Assembly (NCBI GenBank): GCA_003963365.1
Contig: RXJG01000002.1
Coordinates: 70,568-134,567 of the forward strand
Length of the DNA stretch: 64,000 nucleotides
Origin: Sphingobacteriales bacterium
GTDB taxonomy: Bacteria; Bacteroidota; Bacteroidia; Chitinophagales; Chitinophagaceae
Direction: 5' to 3'
Shown: positions 25,797 through 33,477 of the stretch, piece by piece
How the letters are laid out: every line of letters starts with the position of its first letter
Position numbering within the stretch: the first letter of the stretch is position 1
Program-made: the position numbers and the translations under genes
The notes under the pieces: model-generated
Seen by the model: only the letters and a program-made list of their open reading frames with translations
What the model was told of the DNA's origin: nothing
Database searches by the model: none

Positions 25797-27038
25797 CTAC
25801 CTGATTTGCCCATTACCTTTAATAATCCATTTTTCCGACACTAATTTTTCCAGTGCAAAGGGGCCACGGGCATGTAATTTTTGTGTGGAGATGCCTATTT
25901 CTGCACCTAAACCAAATTCTTCACCATCTGTAAATCTTGTGGAAGCATTACTATAAACAACTGCAGCGTCAACTTCCTGTAAAAAACGCTGGCATTGTTT
26001 TTTATTTTCAGAAACGATCGATTCAGAATGTTTGGTGGAGTATTGCTGAATATGTTCTAATGCTTCATTAAGATTCTTCACGACTTTAACTGCACAAGCC
26101 AGACTTAAAAATTCACGGCCAAAATCTGATGATGTTGCTTTATGAAGATGCTTGTAACCTTTTAGTAATGCATGAGCCTTTTTATCAGCATATATTTCCA
26201 CGGGATATTTATCAAATTCTGGTTGAAGCAGGGTTAAAAATTTTGGAGCAATGGCTTCGTCAACAATCACTGTATCCATTGCATTACAAACAGAAGGCCG
26301 GGTAACTTTTGCATTCACTACAATATCAACTGCTTTATTAATGTTAGCATCTTTCTCAACATAAACATGCACCACACCTGCGCCTGTTTCAATTACCGGC
26401 ACACGGCTATTTTCCCGTACATATTTTATTAACGAATCAGAGCCTCTCGGAATAATAACATCCACATATTTGGTAGCAGTGAACATATCGTTTACCGATT
26501 CTCTTTCAGAAGGTAACAGGTTCACCACATCAGGATGAATTTTATTTTGCTTCAGTACTTCTTTAATGAGTTTGACAGAAACTTTATTGGTATGCTCAGC
26601 TTCCTTGCTTCCTTTAAGTAAAGCTGCATTGCGGCTACGGATGCATAAAGCAGCAATATCAAATGTTACATTAGGTCTTGATTCATAAATAGCACCAACT
26701 ACTCCAAGCGGAACAGTTTGTTTTTCCAGTTGCAGTCCATTGTATAATGTTTTCTTCTCTAAAACTTTTCCTGTTGGATCTGGAAGTTTGCCAACTTTAC
26801 GAATACTGCTGGCAATCGCTTTTAATCGTTGCTCATTTAATAATAAACGGTCAATCTTTGGATTGTTGGCATCATAATTAGCCAAATCTTTTTTATTGGC
26901 TTTAATGATAGCTGCAGCGTTGTTTTCAATAGCTGTGGAAATTCCATTCAGCACATTCTTTATTTGTGAAGCAGAAGCAGTTCTTAATGCTCCTGATGCT
27001 TTGTATGTTTTTACTATGATTGCCTGAACCTTGTTCAT
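25797..27038 (-). CDS. proA: glutamate-5-semialdehyde dehydrogenase (gamma-glutamyl phosphate reductase)
   Basis: Second step of proline synthesis: reduces glutamyl 5-phosphate with NADPH. At 413 residues it has normal length with the aldehyde dehydrogenase fold. Motifs include GVVGAIYESRPNVTFD (cofactor region), LLKGSKEAEHTN, VIPRGSDSLIKYV and the catalytic cysteine in TRPSVCNAMDT (near 249). FGLGAEIGISTQKLHARGP is the family's C-terminal signature. Its start lies two bases after the proB stop, giving a proBA operon in the usual order. Confidence 0.95.
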   Translation of the reverse strand: MNKVQAIIVKTYKASGALRTASASQIKNVLNGISTAIENNAAAIIKANKKDLANYDANNPKIDRLLLNEQRLKAIASSIRKVGKLPDPTGKVLEKKTLYNGLQLEKQTVPLGVVGAIYESRPNVTFDIAALCIRSRNAALLKGSKEAEHTNKVSVKLIKEVLKQNKIHPDVVNLLPSERESVNDMFTATKYVDVIIPRGSDSLIKYVRENSRVPVIETGAGVVHVYVEKDANINKAVDIVVNAKVTRPSVCNAMDTVIVDEAIAPKFLTLLQPEFDKYPVEIYADKKAHALLKGYKHLHKATSSDFGREFLSLACAVKVVKNLNEALEHIQQYSTKHSESIVSENKKQCQRFLQEVDAAVVYSNASTRFTDGEEFGLGAEIGISTQKLHARGPFALEKLVSEKWIIKGNGQIR

Positions 27039-27040
27039 GA

Positions 27041-28075
27041 TTAAAAGATTACAATATCATCTGCATGTGCAGCAATAATATTTTTCTGATTTAAACTTTT
27101 ATTAATATCAGTTGCCGAAATTTTTGTCTTAGCTACACCCATAATTGCTCCTTCATCATTTACTAATTGCACCACTTCTCCAATATCAAAAGAACCATTC
27201 ACATTTTTAATGCCCACCGTTAATAAGCTTTTCCGGTTTTGTAACGCTTTTGCAGCTCCCTTGTCTACCTCTATGCTGCCGATAGTGATTGATCCGCTGG
27301 CCAGCCATTTTTGCCTTGCTTTTAAATTGGATTTTTTAGCGGTAAAAGTGGTACCTCTTTTACCATCCATAGCTGATGATAATGGATTTTTACCATCTAA
27401 TCCACATATGATCACTTTTATGCCTAATGATGTAGCAAGTCTTGTAAAAGTAAGTTTGGATAACATGCCGCCTAATCCTAAACTGCTTTTATCTGTACTC
27501 ACAAAACCCATAATAACTCCATTAATATTTTCAACTAATGGGATGATTTGTTTTTTATCATCCATAAATCCACCAACTGAAGTGCAGATGATCAGTGTTT
27601 CTGCATCAAACCCAACCGCAATTAACGTGGCTAATTCATCATTATCACTAAACTTCAGCTCTACATTGCTTACGAGGTCGTTCTCATTTACTACTGGTAT
27701 TATATTATGTTTCCAAAATTCAGCAAACGTTTCTTTTAACTGGACAAACTGCAGCCGATTGGAAAAATGATGCCGTTCACACAATGCCTGGGCTACATTA
27801 ATTCCGTGTTTGGAAAAATATTTATCATAAAGCCTGATTAAAATTGGATTACCTACCGCTGCCGCTGCTTTTCTTTCGATTAATGTGCCTTTATAATTTT
27901 TGATAAATGGCTTGCCACTTCCCACCGCTCCGCTGGATACCATTACAATATTGTATTCACGGGAAAGCTGCACCACTTCTTCCACCAGTTTTTTGATCAA
28001 ACTAACATTAATAGCACCATCATTACTGGAAATAACTGCGGAGCCTAACTTAATAACCAATACCGGTTTTTGCAT
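27041..28075 (-). CDS. proB: glutamate 5-kinase
   Basis: First and feedback-controlled step of proline synthesis: phosphorylates glutamate. At 344 residues it comprises an amino-acid kinase domain (VIKLGSAVIS, VSSGAVGSG, VVNENDLVS, and the GLGGMLSKLTFTRLA segment) and a C-terminal PUA domain (about 262-344; LLTVGIKNVNGSFDIGEVV). In the DNALV-type proline loop region the sequence is FSDNDELATLIA. It is directly upstream of proA with a two-base gap. Proline feedback on this enzyme is known for the family and not visible here. Confidence 0.95.
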   Translation of the reverse strand: MQKPVLVIKLGSAVISSNDGAINVSLIKKLVEEVVQLSREYNIVMVSSGAVGSGKPFIKNYKGTLIERKAAAAVGNPILIRLYDKYFSKHGINVAQALCERHHFSNRLQFVQLKETFAEFWKHNIIPVVNENDLVSNVELKFSDNDELATLIAVGFDAETLIICTSVGGFMDDKKQIIPLVENINGVIMGFVSTDKSSLGLGGMLSKLTFTRLATSLGIKVIICGLDGKNPLSSAMDGKRGTTFTAKKSNLKARQKWLASGSITIGSIEVDKGAAKALQNRKSLLTVGIKNVNGSFDIGEVVQLVNDEGAIMGVAKTKISATDINKSLNQKNIIAAHADDIVIF

Positions 28076-28300
28076 GCTGTAAAAATACTTTAGTAATACT
28101 GCTTAGCCAAAGAGCAAACAATTGTTTGGTTATTGATTGGTTTATTTCATTACAGCATTCTTTTGATACGTTTCAGTTATTAAAAACTTCATTTTACCCG
28201 TATGTGTATGGAAATATCATTACTTCTTTTCAACTTGTGTGCACTTGATAGTCCTGTTCCGGCTTTGCCTTACATTTTATTCAACTTCAAAACAACAAAC

Positions 28301-28948
28301 ATGAACGGGGTATCATTCAGAGAGCAGCATTCAAGGGCCATTCGTTTCTGGCATTGGGCTACCGTATTTGTATTAAGTTTTATTTTATTAACAGCTTTTA
28401 CTGCCAAATTTTTTACAAATCCTTACCAAAATCACCCCATCATTTTTGACGCACTGGTAAAACAGGGTTTAAAACCCAGCGGAGAGGGGGTACACCAGGT
28501 AACCAATGTGCTCACGGTAAAAGTCTGGAAGGTTCATACTTATTTTGGTTATATACTGGCAGGGTTGCTGGCATTTCGTTTCCTGGCAGAAATTTTTCAG
28601 CCGGTAAACCAAAGGATAGCTGTTCGTATTGGCAATGCAGTTCGTTTGCTGCAGGCCAAAAAAGAAGTAAAAAGCAGCCGTCATTATTTAATTGTGAAAT
28701 TGATCTACTTAATAGCCTATACTTTGCTGGCCGTTATTTGCTTCACCGGTGTGTGGATGGGCTTACATTCGGAGCAACTGTTTAATGAAACGGCTAACTA
28801 TCACCAGATGAAGGAATATCATGAAACAGCGGTTAACCTTTTACTTATATTCATGCTTATTCACCTGGTTGGAGTGATAAGGGCGGAGAGGGGGAAATAT
28901 AAAAATGTAGTATCAGATATGATTAATGGCGGAAAAGAAAATGAATAA
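28301..28948 (+). CDS. di-heme cytochrome b (b561 / Ni-Fe hydrogenase cytochrome b type)
   Basis: A 216-residue membrane protein with four to five helices. HSRAIRFWHWATVFVLSF opens helix 1, HTYFGYILAGLLAFRFLAE helix 2, and HETAVNLLLIFMLIHLVGV the last one; the paired histidines in helices 1, 2 and the last are the likely heme ligands. The family is PF01292. I place the start at the ATG at 28301 rather than 28202, because homology begins at FREQHSRAIRFWHW and the extra 33 residues look like a leader translated by chance. The physiological partner is not encoded nearby. Confidence 0.75.
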   Translation: MNGVSFREQHSRAIRFWHWATVFVLSFILLTAFTAKFFTNPYQNHPIIFDALVKQGLKPSGEGVHQVTNVLTVKVWKVHTYFGYILAGLLAFRFLAEIFQPVNQRIAVRIGNAVRLLQAKKEVKSSRHYLIVKLIYLIAYTLLAVICFTGVWMGLHSEQLFNETANYHQMKEYHETAVNLLLIFMLIHLVGVIRAERGKYKNVVSDMINGGKENE

Positions 28949-28970
28949 AAAAAGGGAAGCATTGCTTCCC
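28946..28970 (-). terminator. intrinsic terminator of the RRM protein gene
   Basis: GGGAAGC / GCTTCCC stem (28954-28970). On the minus strand it is followed by seven T residues. The plus strand lacks a T tract, so it serves leftward transcription. Confidence 0.75.
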
Positions 28971-28992
28971 CTGATCAGTTGTTGTGAAACGA

Positions 28993-29313
28993 TTACCAAC
29001 GGTTGTTGTTTCTGCGATCTCCACCGCCACCACCGAAAGAACGTTTTCCACCGCCACCGTTGCCACCTTCTTCTTTAGGTTTAGCAACGTTTACACGGAT
29101 AGCACGGCCATCAACAGTAGCACCGTTTAATTCAGCAATTGCTTTTTGAGCAGCTGCATCGTCACTCATTTCAACAAATCCAAAGCCGCGGCTTTTTTGT
29201 GTGAATTTGTCGGTAATAACTTTTGCAGATGATACTTCGCCATACTCAGCGAAGAATTCTCTTAAGTCCTCATCCTGCACAGAGTAACTTAAGTTTGAAA
29301 CGTAGATGTTCAT
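28993..29313 (-). CDS. RRM-type RNA-binding protein with Gly-rich tail
   Basis: A 106-residue single RNA-recognition-motif protein. RNP2 is IYVSNL (residues 3-8) and RNP1 is KSRGFGFVEM (40-49), both with the aromatic residues that stack on RNA bases. The C-terminal 30 residues are a glycine-rich, arginine-containing tail (GGNGGGGKRSFGGGGGD) like those of cyanobacterial and Bacteroidota Rbp proteins linked to cold or stress responses. The gene has a leader of about 120 bases from a good -7 box, and four U-rich 10-base direct repeats stand immediately before the ATG, a plausible autoregulatory site. Confidence 0.92.
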   Translation of the reverse strand: MNIYVSNLSYSVQDEDLREFFAEYGEVSSAKVITDKFTQKSRGFGFVEMSDDAAAQKAIAELNGATVDGRAIRVNVAKPKEEGGNGGGGKRSFGGGGGDRRNNNRW

Positions 29314-29351
29314 TAAAAATGATTAAAAATGATAAAAACTGAATAAAACGG
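29312..29351. repeat. four 10-bp direct repeats at the RRM start codon
   Basis: Plus strand ATTAAAAATG, ATTAAAAATG, ATAAAAACTG, AATAAAACGG. In the mRNA sense they are U-rich decamers ending at the ATG. The period is ten, unlike the seven-base arrays elsewhere. Confidence 0.7.
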
Positions 29352-29441
29352 CGAGGCGTAAATGAGACTAACTATTTAGCAGATTATGCGTAGCAGAAAA
29401 CCTATTACTGACCAAGAGCTGTAATACTCAAATTAACGGCA

Positions 29442-29449
29442 CAAATATA
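29442..29449 (-). promoter_or_regulatory. candidate -7 box (TATATTTG) of the RRM gene
   Basis: An exact TAnnTTTG match on the minus strand, about 130 bases before the start codon, predicting a leader of roughly 120 bases. No clear -33 TTG stands 19-21 bases upstream. Confidence 0.5.
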
Positions 29450-29984
29450 ATAAAAGATTTTGGTTAATAAGATTAAGTTTTTGTTTCTTAAGAATTGGTA
29501 CCACTAACTGGTTGTTCAGGATGACTGAAACCAATAATTAAATGTTATGTAAAAACTCTCTTTAATTATTATAATATAATTTCTGCAGGCATATAACTGA
29601 TTGAACCGTAACCGATAGCTTTGATTGGCTACAACAGAAACAACTCATTGACAAAAACAAAAAAATCATCTGCCTATTTTTCAGTAAAATTTTTCTTTCG
29701 CTTACAGTACTGATTATCACTTGTATAAACACCACCCGTAAAATTACCTGTGTTAACCCATTAGGCTGGCATAATTATAGACAATAATTTTACACCCGAA
29801 TTGAAAGCTACTAAGGCGCAGTTTAACCCGGAAACTTGAAAAGCCCAATCGTCCGTCCCCCGGAAATTATACTGCGGTAAAAATCCTTCCTTTATTCTAT
29901 CGAAAGCTGATTATTGTTAAATCCAAATTCAAGGGTCGGCATTGTTTTATCTAAAAATTTAAAACGATGTTGAACAATCTAACA
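29450..29984. other. 535-base spacer with unexplained content
   Basis: Divergent region between the RRM and transglycosylase genes. The left part holds the RRM promoter region. ATAATTTTACACC around 29780-29792 could be the plus-strand promoter, which would leave a leader of about 180 bases before the transglycosylase. That leader has locally GC-rich words (CGTCCGTCCCCCGG near 29850) and might be structured, but I could not fold a convincing riboswitch or small RNA, and no tRNA arm is visible. Confidence 0.3.
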
Positions 29985-30782
29985 ATGAAACGCTCAATTA
30001 CTATTTTATTACTGGCGGTTTATTCCCCCGGTAAAGCAAAACAGACTCCGGTTACAGATTCATGTGTCGTTACTTGTAATGATGCTATGAAAGCTGATAC
30101 CGTATCTGCAAATCATGTCGCTTCTCCCACAATCAAACTAAATAAGTTTGCTAATTCTTATGTTAAGTCCTACATTAAAGATAATGGAAAAGGACTGGAA
30201 AAGATTAAAGAACAAAGCAAGCCAGGTTTTAAAACAATTGAATCCATCTTTATCAAATATGATATTCCTGTTGAGTTAAAATACCTCGCAGTAGTTGAAT
30301 CGAATATGAACTCCAAAGCAACATCAAGAGTAGGAGCAAAGGGGTACTGGCAGTTTATGCCTTCCACGGCCATTACTTATGGATTGAAGGTAAAAGGAAA
30401 GGTAGATGAACGTACCCATCAGTATAAAAGCACCGTTGCTGCGGCAAAATATTTACGATCACTGTATGATGATTTGGGTGACTGGTTGCTGGTGGTTGCT
30501 GCTTATAATTCTGGTCCCGGGTATATTTATAAGGCAATTAAACAATCAGGCAGCAGGGATTTTTGGAAATTACAATCATTTCTTCCCAAAGAAACACGTA
30601 ATCATGTAAAGCGTTTTATCAGCATTCATTATTTCTTTGAAGGGGAAGGAAGTGAAGCCACTGCCACCAAAGCCGAATGGAATAAATATCAGAAAGACCT
30701 GGTAACATTTGCTGCGGTGAAAACAGAAACTGTAACACCGAATACTTCTGCTAAAAGAGTTATTTCTAATGAGCAGAAGTAA
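29985..30782 (+). CDS. lytic transglycosylase (SLT domain)
   Basis: Cleaves peptidoglycan glycan strands in the periplasm. From the ATG at 29985 the protein has 265 residues (an in-frame ATG at 29967 adds six), a hydrophobic export signal (RSITILLLAVYS), then the lysozyme-like SLT domain: LKYLAVVESNMNSKATS carries the catalytic glutamate, GAKGYWQFMPSTA the substrate loop and VVAAYNSGPGY the C-lobe signature. This resembles the catalytic part of MltD, but no LysM repeats follow; the C-terminus is a short unstructured tail. It is monocistronic and convergent with the DUF2165 gene, with no spacer. Confidence 0.88.
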   Translation: MKRSITILLLAVYSPGKAKQTPVTDSCVVTCNDAMKADTVSANHVASPTIKLNKFANSYVKSYIKDNGKGLEKIKEQSKPGFKTIESIFIKYDIPVELKYLAVVESNMNSKATSRVGAKGYWQFMPSTAITYGLKVKGKVDERTHQYKSTVAAAKYLRSLYDDLGDWLLVVAAYNSGPGYIYKAIKQSGSRDFWKLQSFLPKETRNHVKRFISIHYFFEGEGSEATATKAEWNKYQKDLVTFAAVKTETVTPNTSAKRVISNEQK

Positions 30783-31292
30783 TCAGCTTAATTCTTCTTC
30801 TTTTATTTGAAGTGATATGAAGATGAGAGTGATGAAAGTGAGTATGCGGTCAGCACTGTACAAACCGTTCCATTGAGTGCTTTGCCACATACCAAACCAT
30901 TCGCCTCCCACTACTTCAAAACCAATAAACCAGATTGCGATACCCGTAATCAAACCATAAATTGCCCATTTTTTGGCAGCATGAAAATCAACGGAAGTTG
31001 ATTTTCTTTTTTTGTACATATCCACGGCTCCTTTAACACTGCAAAAAGTCATAAACCCTTCCAGTATTATCAGGATAATATAGCTTACATGAAATAATAC
31101 CGGTGAATGAACCGAGCGATAATGAATTTCGCTGTTGGGGAAAATGGTATCCATCTTCATTACATGTTCTACAAAATAATAGTTGGAGTAATAATCAGTA
31201 ACATTTCCTACTGTTACCAGCAGGCCCATTAAACCAATTCCAAAAACCGCTGTTATTTTACCAGTTCGAATAGCGATAGCAGTTGATAACAT
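30783..31292 (-). CDS. DUF2165 small integral membrane protein
   Basis: About 169 residues when started at the ATG at 31292; the frame stays open 35 codons further up, but the family homology begins near AIAIRTGKI. Four membrane helices are predicted. Family-specific motifs are NVTDYYSNYYFVEHVMKMDTIFP (in part), SPVLFHVSYIILIILE and GGEWFGMWQSTQWNGL, which identify DUF2165, a conserved family of unknown function. Its stop codon abuts that of the lytic transglycosylase on the other strand. No partner gene is evident. Confidence 0.82.
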   Translation of the reverse strand: MLSTAIAIRTGKITAVFGIGLMGLLVTVGNVTDYYSNYYFVEHVMKMDTIFPNSEIHYRSVHSPVLFHVSYIILIILEGFMTFCSVKGAVDMYKKRKSTSVDFHAAKKWAIYGLITGIAIWFIGFEVVGGEWFGMWQSTQWNGLYSADRILTFITLIFISLQIKEEELS

Positions 31293-31407
31293 AAATGTAC
31301 TTTGATTTAAAATTAATAATAACAGCTTAGTTATGGTTATATCATTTAAAAATAAAATCTTTGTAATCTTTGGCAATAGTAAATGGTCAAAGGACAATTA
31401 TACGATT

Positions 31408-31435
31408 AACCAGTAGCAAGTAACCAGCAACCAGT
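31408..31435. repeat. AACCAGY heptad array directly before an ATG
   Basis: AACCAGT, AGCAAGT, AACCAGC, AACCAGT, then ATG at 31436. The last 17 bases including the ATG are identical to those before parB on the other strand. Confidence 0.85.
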
Positions 31436-32224
31436 ATGATACAGGCATATAATTTCTTATTCAGTTGGCAATTGTTTCCCGAAAAAGGTACGTATGAATA
31501 TGGTGAACGGCCCAAAAGCGGTATTTATAAAATTGACAGTAATAAAGAAAGTAAAGAACTGATCGTTCAGCATAATTGGGTAACACTGGAAAACCAGGCT
31601 TTTGCTGCTGAATACAAAGTAATTGCTGATGGAAGCATCAATCCCTTTGCGGATAAAGCACTGGCTGATACTGCACAGGTAATTTTTCCAGATGGTATCA
31701 GTTTTGAAATTCATTTCTACCGTAATGGGCAGGTGGTGTTACATGTAGTACATGAAATTATGCCCAATGGATATTTAAAAATAACACAACAAGGCTTTAA
31801 AGAAGATAATACTGCATATACCAACACTGAGGTTTACCACAAACAACTGAGCGTACTGCCTTATTCTGCCTCTGTTTCCGGTGCTGTTATCAGGCATAAT
31901 GAAGAAGGACTAATTAAACATAAAGCTTTAACAGCAATGGAAGAACAAACCAACATGCAGTTAGAGCAAATCCGTAAACAAATTGAACTACTTGCATTGC
32001 AGGCACAGGAAATACAAAAGCGGAAAGAACTATCTATGATGATTTATGAAGCGAAACTTACTTTCAAACCCAATATTGGACAACTGTATTACCTGTACGA
32101 AAAGAAAGATGGTAACCATATGTTGTCATTAATTGCACCAAAAGAATGGGGAGGCGCAGGACCTTTTAAACGTTTTGTGGCTGCAGTAAAACTATTAGCC
32201 GATCATACCTGGGTGGAGTTATAA
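31436..32224 (+). CDS. DUF2452 protein with extra N-terminal domain
   Basis: A 262-residue soluble protein. The C-terminal half (about 150-262) carries ALTAMEEQTNMQLEQIRKQI, a coiled-coil-like helix, then IYEAKLTFKPNIGQLYYLYE and LIAPKEWG, which match DUF2452, a Bacteroidota family of unknown function. The N-terminal 140 residues (EKGTYEYGERPKSGIYKID; VLHVVHEIMPNGYLKITQQG) look like a separate beta-rich domain, so this appears to be a two-domain version. The start codon is fixed by the heptad array that abuts it. It may be co-transcribed with the SET protein 60 bases downstream. Confidence 0.7.
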   Translation: MIQAYNFLFSWQLFPEKGTYEYGERPKSGIYKIDSNKESKELIVQHNWVTLENQAFAAEYKVIADGSINPFADKALADTAQVIFPDGISFEIHFYRNGQVVLHVVHEIMPNGYLKITQQGFKEDNTAYTNTEVYHKQLSVLPYSASVSGAVIRHNEEGLIKHKALTAMEEQTNMQLEQIRKQIELLALQAQEIQKRKELSMMIYEAKLTFKPNIGQLYYLYEKKDGNHMLSLIAPKEWGGAGPFKRFVAAVKLLADHTWVEL

Positions 32225-32285
32225 AATGAGAAACCAGGAATAATAAATAAGAAATTAGAAAAAAATCTTTAAACTAAAATTCTAA

Positions 32286-32699
32286 ATGGATTTACATTTT
32301 CCAATTGAACTGAAGAAAAGTGTAATAGCCGGCACTGGTGCTTACGCATTAAAAGCTATAACTGCTAAAAAGAAGATAGGTAATATGACCGGAGAAATTA
32401 TTAGCTATAAAGAAGCACAAAAACGGGTAAAAAAACAACCGGGTAATGTATTGTTTATGGTGGAATTTGATAACGATGATATTGCTTTAGATGCCAGTGT
32501 CAATAGCAACGAACTAAGATTTATTAATCATTCCTGTGACCCGAATGTTTATATGCGCCGTGCTTATCAAAAAGTAGAGTATTATGCATTGCGTAATATT
32601 AAAAAAGGCGAGGAGCTTACTTGTGATTATGGTGAAACACATCATGAAGGAACCTTGCCCTGTAAATGCGGCGCAATGAACTGCCGTGGATTTATTTAA
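32286..32699 (+). CDS. SET-domain protein with post-SET motif
   Basis: A 137-residue SET protein. FINHSCDPNVYMRRAY contains the NHS-C core that binds S-adenosylmethionine, GEELTCDYGETHHEG the catalytic-tyrosine region, and CKCGAMNCRGFI a post-SET cysteine cluster that, with the core cysteine, would hold a zinc ion. This is closer to eukaryote-like lysine methyltransferases than the SET protein at 13529, which lacks the post-SET part. The substrate is unknown. It lies between DUF2452 and pdxJ on the same strand with short gaps. Confidence 0.85.
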   Translation: MDLHFPIELKKSVIAGTGAYALKAITAKKKIGNMTGEIISYKEAQKRVKKQPGNVLFMVEFDNDDIALDASVNSNELRFINHSCDPNVYMRRAYQKVEYYALRNIKKGEELTCDYGETHHEGTLPCKCGAMNCRGFI

Positions 32700-32714
32700 T
32701 TGTAATTTTGAACC

Positions 32715-33434
32715 ATGACTAAACTTTCTGTTAATATCAATAAGATTGCCACCTTACGTAATTCAAGAGGTGGTAGTAATCCGGATGTGGTAAAGGCGGC
32801 GGTGGATGTACAATTATTCGGCGCTGATGGTGTTACTGTGCATCCGAGACCCGATGAACGGCATATCCGTTACAGTGATGTAAGAGCCATTAAAAAGATC
32901 ATTACTACTGAATTTAATATTGAGGGGAATTGTACGGAACAAAAATTTGTTGACCTGGTATTGGAAACAAAACCCAACCAGGTAACATTAGTTCCCGATG
33001 CGGAAGGACAATTAACCAGCGATCATGGATGGGATACAATTAAGCACAAGGATTATTTAATTGAAATGATCAGTGTGTTTAAAAAAGCTGGTATCCGTGT
33101 TTCTATTTTTGTAGACCCGATTGTTGAGATGGTGGAAGGTGCTGCTGCTACCGGAACGGATCGTATTGAATTATATACGGAAGGTTATGCAAAACAATAT
33201 GCTGCAGGAAACCATCACGAATCAATAGCACATTATGTTGCTGCAGCAGAAAAAGCAAAAGAGTTAGGATTAGGATTAAATGCCGGTCATGATTTGGATT
33301 TACATAACTTAAAATTCTTCAAGCAAAACATTCCCTGGCTGGATGAAGTGAGTATTGGTCATGCATTGATCTGCGATGCAATTTATCTTGGACTGGAGAA
33401 TACTGTTCAACTATATAAAAGGCAACTGCAATAA
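32715..33434 (+). CDS. pdxJ: pyridoxine 5'-phosphate synthase
   Basis: Condenses 1-deoxyxylulose 5-phosphate with 3-amino-2-oxopropyl phosphate to form pyridoxine 5'-phosphate, the last ring-forming step of the DXP-dependent vitamin B6 pathway. At 239 residues it is a TIM barrel with LSVNINKIATLRNSRGG at the start, GADGVTVHPRPDERHIR, TLVPDAEGQLTSDHGWD, GLNAGHDLDLHN and VSIGHALICDAI, all family signatures. It begins 15 bases after the SET gene stop and is closed by a strong terminator. Confidence 0.95.
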   Translation: MTKLSVNINKIATLRNSRGGSNPDVVKAAVDVQLFGADGVTVHPRPDERHIRYSDVRAIKKIITTEFNIEGNCTEQKFVDLVLETKPNQVTLVPDAEGQLTSDHGWDTIKHKDYLIEMISVFKKAGIRVSIFVDPIVEMVEGAAATGTDRIELYTEGYAKQYAAGNHHESIAHYVAAAEKAKELGLGLNAGHDLDLHNLKFFKQNIPWLDEVSIGHALICDAIYLGLENTVQLYKRQLQ

Positions 33435-33463
33435 AAAAGCCCCCGCCTGGCGGGGGCTTTTTT
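33434..33463. terminator. strong bidirectional terminator after pdxJ
   Basis: AAAAAAGCCCCCGCC / GGCGGGGGCTTTTTT, symmetric with T tracts on both strands. It serves pdxJ and the convergent amidohydrolase gene. Confidence 0.92.
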
Positions 33464-33477
33464 ATTCATCTCAATTC

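Noticed and set aside
28202..28300. Upstream ATG for the cytochrome b gene
   Set aside because: The added 33 residues look like chance translation of a leader, and the family homology starts after 28301.
29450..29984. tRNA, small RNA or riboswitch in the large spacer
   Set aside because: No T-arm-like GGTTCRANYCC or cloverleaf was found, and no known riboswitch core could be recognised by eye.
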